64,000 bases of DNA from Juglans regia (taxonomy: Eukaryota; Streptophyta; Magnoliopsida; Fagales; Juglandaceae): the NCBI RefSeq assembly GCF_001411555.2, contig NC_049901.1, forward strand, positions 27,236,372-27,300,371, given 5' to 3'. The notes below the pieces were generated by a model, which made no database searches, was not told the origin of the DNA, and saw nothing but the letters and a program-made list of their open reading frames with translations. A program made the position numbers and the translations under genes. Of the stretch, positions 56,488 to 64,000 are shown piece after piece (positions within the stretch are counted from its first letter, which is position 1; the number at the start of each line of letters is the position of its first letter).

Positions 56488-57720
56488 CGGGATAAGTATT
56501 TTTGAAAATATTTTTTTGGCTCAAGAAATGATAAACCTGCTTAATTAGAAGGTTAGGAGGGGTAACATTGTTATCAAAGTTGACATGGCTAAAGCATATG
56601 ATAGCATAGATTGGGATTTCCTAATTCATGTTATGGCTTCCTTTGGGTTTTCTTTGCATCTCTGTAGTTTGATTAGGAATTGTATCTCAACTCCATGGTT
56701 CTCCATGGTTATGAATGGGTCTGCAAAAAGGTTTTTCTCTAGTGGACGTGGCTTGCATCAGGGTGACCCTCTTTCACCTTATTTGTTTATTCTAGTTGAA
56801 GAGGTGCTTTCAAGATTGCTTAAGCATAATTTTGCACTTGGTAATATTGTTCCATTCTCCCATCCCCGAGGTGCCCCTCTTGTTTCCCACTTATTATATG
56901 CTGATGATATTGTGCTTTTTGCAAATGGAGGACGATCTTCTCTTCAAACTACTCGATATACTTTTGCTTTATATGAAAATTGGTCTGGTCAGGTGGTGAG
57001 TAAAGAAAAATCCTCTATTTGTTTCTCTAAACATGCCACTGTTGCTCGAAAAAGGAGCTCTTTGCTGTTGACGTCTTTTTCAGAGGGTTTTTTCCCAGTC
57101 AAGTATTTGGGTGTGCCTCTTTTGGTAGGCAGCTCAAAGTGGCGCATTTTGATGATTTATTGAATTTCAGTCGACGGAAGTTGGAAGGTTGGCAGAACCA
57201 ATTTGTATCTTATGGTGCTTGCCTTCTTTTATTGAGACATGTTGTAGTTAGTCTTCCTATTCACTTATTCTCTTTTATGCATGCTCCCAAGGCTGTTATG
57301 GCAGCTGTAAATCGACTCATGAGTAATTTCTTTTGGGGCTCTTCGAACGAAAAACAAAAGCGTAAATGGGTTGCTTGGCATAAAGTGTGCTCTCCGATCC
57401 AAGAAGGGGGTTTGGGTCTTCAGAAATTAGAGGAAGTTCAAGATTCTTTATTTATGAAGCTTGCTTGGAATATACTGACAGGTGATTCTTTATGGGCTAA
57501 TTTCTTCACGACTAAGTATCTGAAAGATAAGCATGTGACCTTGGTGGATCATCATAAAGGAGCTTTATTTTGGAGACACATTGTGGGTATGGTACCAAAG
57601 ATTTTAGGTAATTCCTAGTGGTGGGTTCGGGATGGAAATGCCTCATTCTGGCGTGATCCTTGGCTGTGTCCTCTTAAACTCTTAGGAGATATCTGATCGT
57701 CCTCTTCTTAAAGTGAGGGA
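56488..57720 (+). pseudogene. LINE ORF2 reverse transcriptase
   Basis: The plus-strand RT resumes at PGISIFENIFLAQEM (56488), meets a TAG near 56547, and continues in 56585-57163: MAKAYDSIDWDFLIHVMASF, RGLHQGDPLSPYLFILVEEV and the active site SHLLYADDIVLF, YADD intact. A frameshift near 57150 leads to 57139-57618 (LEGWQNQFVSYGACLLLLRH, FFWGSSNEKQKRKWVAWHKV), which is the conserved post-RT region. A TAG at 57616 ends this piece. Confidence 0.9.
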
Positions 57721-57763
57721 ATGCAGGCTTCATAATGTGTGGGATGTGGGCCTATTGTAGAGA

Positions 57764-58968
57764 TTGGTGGGAGAATCCAAAATGGAAGAAATTTTGAATT
57801 GCCTAGGGGAACAAAAAGAGGGAGAATACTTGTTGATTTGGAAGCCAAATCTGAGTGGGAAATTTTCTTCGAAGTCAGCTTGGGATTGTGTCCATGTTTG
57901 TGCTCCTAAATCTGAATGGGCTTCTTGGATTTGGCACTCTGCGCTTCCTAAAAAGTATTCGGTTACTATTTGGAAGGCTTTTAATTTTAGCCTTACTGTT
58001 GACAGTCACATCAGCTCTCCAGGCATTCCTTTGGCCTCAAAATGTGAATGCTGTAATCAGGGGTGTGTGGAAGACCAAGACCATGTCCTAGCACATGGGA
58101 TGGTTGCAGTAGATATCTGGCGATGTGTATCTCTACAACTGGGGATGCCGTATGACCCTAGTAGATCATGGAAAGCAACTTTGGAATCATGGTTTCGGCG
58201 AGCGGCTCATTCGACTCAAAAAGGTACTTTGCTTGCTCTTGTTCCTATTATTGTGACTTGGTCTCTTTGGGTTTGGAGGTGTAAAGCACATATGGAAGGT
58301 AGAAGGAGCTCTATGGGCTCGTTGTGGGGATCGATTAAGGTCGTTATTGCATGGGTGGGACTTCGGTTGCATGCTACTAAAAAGATGAATGCTGGAGATG
58401 AAAAAGTGTTGAATTTCTTTTCGATCCCTATTAAATCTGTTAAGAGGCAAAGAGCTTGTGTTGTGAGATGGATGAAACCGGTCTTGGGCTGGTTTAAATT
58501 AAATGTGGATGGGAGTTCTTTTGGAAATCCAGGTCATATGGGTGTAGGTGGTTTAATTAGAGGTGACAATGGGAATCTTATTTGGGCTTTTGCTAAAGAA
58601 CTGGGGCATGGTTCTAATAATGAAGCGGAGCTCATTGCGCTTTTCTATGGTCTTCAATATTGTAAGGATTTGGCTATTCGGAGAGTGGAGATAGAATTAG
58701 ACTCTTTGTTAGTGGTCAATTGGATAGAAAAAGGGAGATGTGGTATATGGTATCTTGAAGATTATTGGGAAAAGATTCAAATTAATCTTGCTACTTTGGA
58801 AGTTAAGGTACAACATATTTATAGAGAAGGCAATGCAGGAGCCGATTTCTTGGCACGATGGGCTTTAGATCAGAAAATGGTACGTGGAATAATTATAATG
58901 AAGTGCCACATTTGCTCAAAGGGATTCTCAAAATTGATAAAATTGGTCTTCATGCTATTCGCCTATAG
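57764..58968 (+). pseudogene. LINE ORF2 C-terminus: zf-RVT and intact-looking RNase H
   Basis: A single open frame runs from 57764 past the element end. It holds GKFSSKSAWDCVHV, the zf-RVT block (KYSVTIWKAFNF, SKCECCNQGCVEDQDHVLAH) and, near residues 240-375, an RNase H with all expected acidic positions: KLNVDGSSFGNPG, NNEAELIALFYGL, EIELDSLLVVNW and GNAGADFLARW. The native tail (VPHLLKGILKIDKIGLHAI) lies in another frame and ends TAG at 58966-58968, so one frameshift near 58880 separates it. This is the best preserved LINE fragment in the window. Confidence 0.88.
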
Positions 58969-59202
58969 GCGGTCATTTGTTTTTTGTAGGCTTGCTAGTT
59001 ACTGGTTGTTTTATTGGTGTTTTAGTTTGTTTTTGACACTTGGTTTTGGGCTAGTTTGTAGCATTATATCTTGTAAACCCCCAAGTGTAATGATGTTACC
59101 ACGGTTTTCCTCCGCCACACATGAGGGTTTTTTAATAAACTTGGGACGGGCTGCTATGTGTGTAGCTACCGGCTCTTCTAAAAAAAAAAAATGAACTACT
59201 CA

Positions 59203-60408
59203 AAAGCATTGGACAGAGTTTAGGTCTTACAGTGTCACATGTCATCGCATCTAGTGGAGGGGCTAGTACATGAGATAGCACTAGAAGCAAATGCTACAGA
59301 GGTAGCCAACGTAGGATACAAGGGGAGGAAACCCTTGATCCAATTTCGAGAAACGAGGACTTCGAGGCGGATGAAAGATTAAGTGTGCTACAACCCTGAC
59401 CAGAATCAATAGAGAAGGATTATGGATGCTTCGCCTTGGGGCACATCCCTGACAATTCCACCTCGAGGGATAGACCTCATGAAATTGAAATTTCTTGTTA
59501 AGGAGAAGAGAATGTGAAGACTGCACTGAATCATGGGAAGGGATCCCCCAAGTAAAATACCGGCGACAAGGAGGTAGTCAGGCCAGTAAAGTTCGGGTCA
59601 GGGAGTGAGGTGAGCAAAGCATGTTGTAAAGGGCGATGAAGGAAGGTTCGTTCGACACCATGTGAGCAAAGGATGTGCTGACCAAACAAAGGTGAGCAAC
59701 CTGAAAGGACAAGCTCGATGTAAAGGGGGAGCTCTCCAAGATAACCCGGAGGTGCTCAGAGGGTAGCAAATGTCGTACCCAAGGCCCATGCTCCATAAAA
59801 AATGTTATATCTGGAGTACGTCTAGGGAAGTCAGAATATGGACACTGCAAGCCATATCGTTTGACCTCATAAGTGTGGTACAACGCCACATGGGAGACCC
59901 TCACTAAGGAAGTACTGTTGGATTGGACTGAAGGCAAGTTGCAGGGATGTGCACGCCATGTCACATCAGTCACTCAGTACCTAGAATTCTTCAAGTCTAG
60001 AGGGAAAATGGACGGCCGAGATTGAAGGTGTCTCATTCAAGCAAGGTTGAGGTTAGAAGAACATTAGGTCTATAATTGACAGTCCTGTCGTATGTAAAGG
60101 CATTGGACAAGAGTGTATATCTCACTTTTCAGATCGTAAAGTATTTATCTTCAGAGTCTTCAAAGAAGTACGGAACTCAAGAACTTCACAACTGAAGGAT
60201 CGGTGTCAACGCAACTTTGGTATTAGAAATACTTTTCAGGCAAGTTCACTCCTATGACTATACTAGAAATATGAGGTAAATATTTGTGGGTATGTTTCAG
60301 GATATGCATATTTTGTATCTCAACCCTTTTCTTACATAATTTATTCATTATATTTATTTTCTATCTTTACGTTGTGATTTTGAGACAATGTAATTTTAAA
60401 ATATGAGT
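59203..60408. other. unassigned DNA right of the LINE
   Basis: This continues the sequence left of 53243, which the LINE interrupted. Minus-strand frames at 59578-59973 and 59281-59526 show no recognised motif and are likely chance. Related words (AAGCATTGGACA) at 59205 and near 60101 hint at an internal repeat, too weak to define. Confidence 0.4.
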
Positions 60409-61812
60409 TGAGTGATGTGTGATTACACCCAAAAAATAATGCGGTAGTTGTAGCACAGCTTTGGGATGTCGATTCCACAGAGAGACAAATTAAAAGAATT
60501 GTAGAAGGAACAAAGAAACTAAAGAAACAGATTAAATGAGTAATGGAGAACAAAGATGAATTTTAATTAAAAATTAAAGTGAAGCAAAGTGACTAACAGA
60601 AAAAATACTCAAGTTCGACAAATAGTAAAGCGTCAGGAATCTCTTGCACAAATCTAGTATTTTAATTATTCTTAATTCATTGAATAACTCAATTGGAAAC
60701 TCAATTCCTAATATTCCCAATCAGAAGGTATAGATTTATAAATCAAGATTAAATCAAATGTAACCCTTTGAAGAATCTTTCACTACTTTTAAAAGATGTA
60801 AATTATTATCACTATTGAAAAAATCCAATGACGACAATATACTCAGGAAGCGATATTGCAACAAAGAATTAAATCAATAAAGATAAATAATTGATCCAAA
60901 CATAATCAAAGAGCTAGTCCATTCAATAGAAAAAGTATGACTGAATCCATAAACATAATAAATTCTATGATTATTCGAAGAAGAAAACATCAACAATGAA
61001 TTGAGAATGGTAAAACAAAAGAGTTTCAGTAATTGAAAATCAAATACATAAATCAAAAATAAATTAAAAATATCATCTAATGTGCAAGTTCATCCCTAGC
61101 CCTACTTGAGAATTTAGTTACCCATAAATATAATGGACAACAAAAATCTCAAGAAAAAAATAAAGCAAACGGTGGTCATGGAAATTAAGTTTAGATCTTC
61201 CTCCTTCAAACCGAGCCGTCACCCCTCTTCTTTTTTTAATTTCGTGCTAATGATGTGCTTAAATAGGGGTAGGAAAGAAACCATAATGTCTTCATATTTC
61301 CGTACACAAAATCGCCTAAATTTTAGGACTCAACTTGACAACCGCGTACGCACTTCAGGATTTCAAATTTGAAAATCCTTATTAGAGACAACTTTGTAAC
61401 CCTTTAAGATAGGTTTCCAACACATCAAGAATTGCATCAATCCAATATTTGAGCGAAAAGTTATAATTACAATAATAAAGTGTGTCTATTCTGTCTCCTA
61501 ACGCATTTTGAACTCTGATTCGAATTACCCTCAAACCCCATCATTATTCTTATTTGAAGAGTCCTACACTTGTTGAAAGTTCTTAGGTTGTTCCAACGTC
61601 TTGCCTACTTGAAAGTCCTTTGAATTTGAATGGGTTTGGACTTGCTCTTTTATAGAATCTGAAATTAAACTTAAAAATCTGCTTAAGAGTATCCAAAAGT
61701 AAGTAGAAACTCAATTCAAGAATACACATTAATTCCAATAATTTCTATTAACATTTTAGCATTTTAGTCCAGTAATAGGGTATTTAGAGTGCACTTTTGT
61801 ACACTCATCACA
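60409..61812 (-). repeat. putative 3' LTR of the Athila-like element
   Basis: Read on the minus strand it begins TGTGATGAGTGTAC right after the purine tract and ends ACACATCACTCA, giving TG...CA borders over about 1.4 kb. The partner LTR is outside the window, so exact borders are tentative. Confidence 0.6.
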
Positions 61813-61820
61813 CCCCCCAA

Positions 61821-63511
61821 CTTGCTTATTGCTAGTCCCTAGCCATTTCTATGCTAAAGAGATGAAAGAGATGAGAATCACTAAAATAGGCCACTAATTC
61901 ACATTTTCCAAATTCACATATCAAAAACAAACTAAAGAATCCAATAACCTATCAAGATCAATCTACTTATAGCAATTCACAGAGTGTGTGTGTGTTCTCC
62001 AAGCTATAACCATCTTACCACTAACATTGACACATGCAACATCAAGAACATCTCAAGCAAAAGGTTCAACTCCATAACTCACAAGTATAATAGTGTTTCG
62101 TGTAAGGACTCTTTCTATGGAGTTGACAAATGGTGTATACACAATCACATAGAGATTTAGGTAATTATGAACAAGCAACAAGCAAGCATTAATCTTATAA
62201 TAGGAACACTAACAAATGAGAATTCAACCATTCTTTCCAAAAGCTTACTTAGGATGAAAACGGTCAACACAAAAGGTTGTAACGTGGCTTAGGGTCGGGG
62301 CTATATTAAAAAAATTGAAAAATGATTCAAAAACTTCCAAGTACATACAAAGGGAATCTTATTAAATATCTCAATAGACCACACTTCTCACTTGATGTAC
62401 TCTTCAACCTTCCAAATAATCAAATAATGCCTCTTTTTCTTTTCCCTTTTCTATTTTTTTTCTTTTTTTTCATCATTCTCTTTTTATAATTTGGTAATCA
62501 ATTACATGTCACCCTAGTATTTTGCTATTTCTACCCAACATTGGTATTTTTTCCTTTGAAACTCACTCACTTGAACACCTTGTAACTCGTGTTCTTCCTT
62601 TTTTTTTCTCTTTTTTTTATTCCTTTCAAAAAGAAGAATTCCACATCTAGTACACACTTGGAAGTAACAAGGATAGGAAAAATTAGTATATAAGCTATAT
62701 TCCAATGTGGAGAGGCATGCATGTGGGCATATGAAAAGAAAATGTTACATGTGTTTATTGGCTCAAAGTTGGCTACTAGGGGTCTATAATGGAAAGGGTT
62801 AGCTTGAAAGACTCAAACGTTGATCTTATGTTGACCTTCGTCATATTCCAAGTAAGTCCACCATCTTACCACAAACCATGTAATGATATTCTCAAAAGAA
62901 GTGTCTAATTCAACATATCAATGAACGCTTATCACAATTTATTGTATTTGTAGGCTCTCAATCCTCTCCAAAACTCACATTAATACTTTAAGCAAAAGAG
63001 TTCTCTAACTACATGTGTCAAACCCTCATCTTACTACAAAGCTTGGATGAGTGCATTAAAGATTCTGTGAATGCCTCAGCAAAAAATGATTATGGTGGGT
63101 TTGATGAATTCACGAGGATGGCTATGAATGAAAATGAGTACACATGTGAAAAGGATGACGTGTGATGCAAAATTAAAAAAAAAAAATTGACACATGAAAA
63201 TATGCCACCAAGTTCCAACAAGTATTTTCAATACTGAATTTGCACCACCACCCCCAACTTAAATGAACCATTGTCCTCATTATTTAAGAGTCAAATTTGA
63301 ATGGGGAATAACTAAAAAGGGTAGAATACACCTGATGAGTGATGTGGGTAGCTCGCTAAGCACCAAAGATGGTAACCTGAAATGACAAAATGAAACTAAC
63401 CTGCAAATAAAAACAAAGAAAGCAACAGCAAACAAAAATGAAAAGAAAGAAAATAAAACAAAACAAAAATAAAACAAAACAAATAAAGAAAAATATACAT
63501 GCGTGGTGTGG
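61821..63511 (-). other. 3' interior of Athila-like element, no gene seen
   Basis: Both strands lack a credible frame. On the plus strand there are T-rich and CTTTTT runs (62420-62480, 62590-62625) and an A-rich AAAACAAAA stretch (63410-63490). An envelope-like gene, present in some relatives, was not recognised. Confidence 0.5.
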
Positions 63512-63999
63512 TCAAGGTTGATAGACCGGATCCACAAGTGGAATGTCTTCCACTTCAGGAACTTGTCTATCAATTAATATTTTAAGGCATTGACCATTTA
63601 CTTTAAAGATCCGACCATCCTTAGGATCCTCTATTTCTTTCGTCCCATTTGCAAAAACATTCTTCACAACAAAAGGGCCAGTCCACCTAGACCTAAGTTT
63701 TCCTGGATGCTTATGGAGTTTAGAATCATATAAGAACACTCGATCATTAGGCTTAAACGTTTTTCTCAAAATATTTTTATCATGAAACGCTTTCATTTTA
63801 GCCTTATAGATTCTAGAGTTCTCATAAGCATCATTTCTCAACTCCTCTAATTCGATCAACTAAAAATTTCTAAGCTTACTTGCTTCTCCCATGTCAAAAT
63901 TGAAATGCTTGATGGCCCAATAAGCTCGATGCTCGAGCTCTACAGGTAAGTGGCAAGGCTTTCCAAAAACAAACCTATAAGGTGACATGCCTAATGGAG
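63512..63999 (-). pseudogene. Athila-like pol C-terminus (integrase end)
   Basis: From the window edge the minus strand reads [36 protein letters not shown] and [10 protein letters not shown], then a TAG (near 63860), and continues in the same frame with LIELEELRNDAYENSRIYK, FKPNDRVFLYDSKLHKHPGK, LRSRWTGPFVVKNVFANGTK and a final stop at 63512-63514. These are the conserved C-terminal blocks of gypsy integrase ([19 protein letters not shown]). One stop codon apart, the frame is well kept, so the element is comparatively young. Confidence 0.87.
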
Positions 64000-64000
64000 T

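Larger units (their letters stand above)
53256..59190 (+). mobile_element. full-length L1-type LINE with 12-bp duplication and internal inversion
   Basis: Perfect 12-bp copies of ATGAACTACTCA flank the element (53244-53255 and 59191-59202), and a run of ten or more A precedes the right copy (59180-59190). Order: 5' leader, ORF1 with DUF4283 and CCHC (53411-54820), ORF2 endonuclease start on plus (about 54770-55370), a 226-bp Tourist-like MITE inside it (55065-55290), a segment of about 1.1 kb in reversed orientation (about 55371-56487), then RT, zf-RVT and RNase H on plus (56488-58968). Being enclosed by one duplication, the whole entered as a single LINE and was rearranged afterwards or during insertion. 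Confidence 0.95.
60409..63999 (-). mobile_element. Athila-like Ty3/gypsy element, 3' portion
   Basis: On the minus strand, pol C-terminus (window end to 63512) is followed by about 1.7 kb without genes, a purine tract (about 61820-61813, GTTGGGGGG) and an LTR-like region (about 61812-60409). A second purine-rich word, AAGTTGGGGGTGGTGGTGC, lies near 63265-63240 after pol, typical of Athila-type elements as I remember them. The rest of the element extends beyond the right window edge. Confidence 0.75.

Overview
This window looks like repeat-dense, probably heterochromatic, nuclear DNA of a flowering plant, most likely a woody eudicot. I base this on plant-type L1 LINEs (DUF4283 + CCHC ORF1, endonuclease, RT, zf-RVT and a C-terminal RNase H), Ac-like hAT transposases with BED fingers, chromovirus- and Athila-like Ty3/gypsy remnants, a TRIM and several MITEs. 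One MITE resembles families I remember from Fagales, but that is only a recollection. There are no bacterial features, RNA genes or CRISPR arrays. Almost every long open frame is a decayed transposon gene.

Layout. 1-4.6 kb: a LINE on the minus strand, cut by the window edge. 4.7-5.7 kb: AT-rich filler. 5.7-13.7 kb: a long TGTAACACCCC-type LTR (left end not found) that has received a non-autonomous LTR retrotransposon (5915-9604) and a second long solo LTR (10485-12906). 14.7-18.0 kb: a small hAT-type element with a perfect 8-bp target duplication, holding a third long solo LTR (15202-17953) with its own perfect 5-bp duplication. 18.2-25.3 kb: a degenerate hAT element holding another hAT-type element (20981-22795). 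25.3-34.8 kb: a 5'-truncated LINE on the plus strand, broken in its endonuclease by a 219-bp Mutator-type MITE and again by a 4.6-kb hAT element (27041-31655). 34.8-37.9 kb: low-copy-looking DNA with a small TRIM. 37.9-43.6 kb: a full-length LINE of another family on the minus strand, bounded by a perfect 15-bp duplication. 44.1-45.3 kb: the only candidate host gene, a two-exon minus-strand gene for an acidic protein. 46.1-50.8 kb: a decayed chromovirus-like gypsy element interrupted by a hAT-type MITE. 53.3-59.2 kb: a full-length LINE with a 12-bp target duplication, carrying a Tourist-like MITE and an internal inversion of about 1.1 kb. 60.4-64 kb: the 3' end of an Athila-like gypsy element on the minus strand.

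The genes do not form a pathway. The window is a layered record of insertions whose order can be read from target-site duplications. The least expected signal is that three diverged long LTRs (solo LTR 1, solo LTR 2 and the container LTR) share two short exon-like islands with splice-site signals at matching positions, with a differently expanded tandem repeat between them. I found no convincing new enzymatic or defence system.
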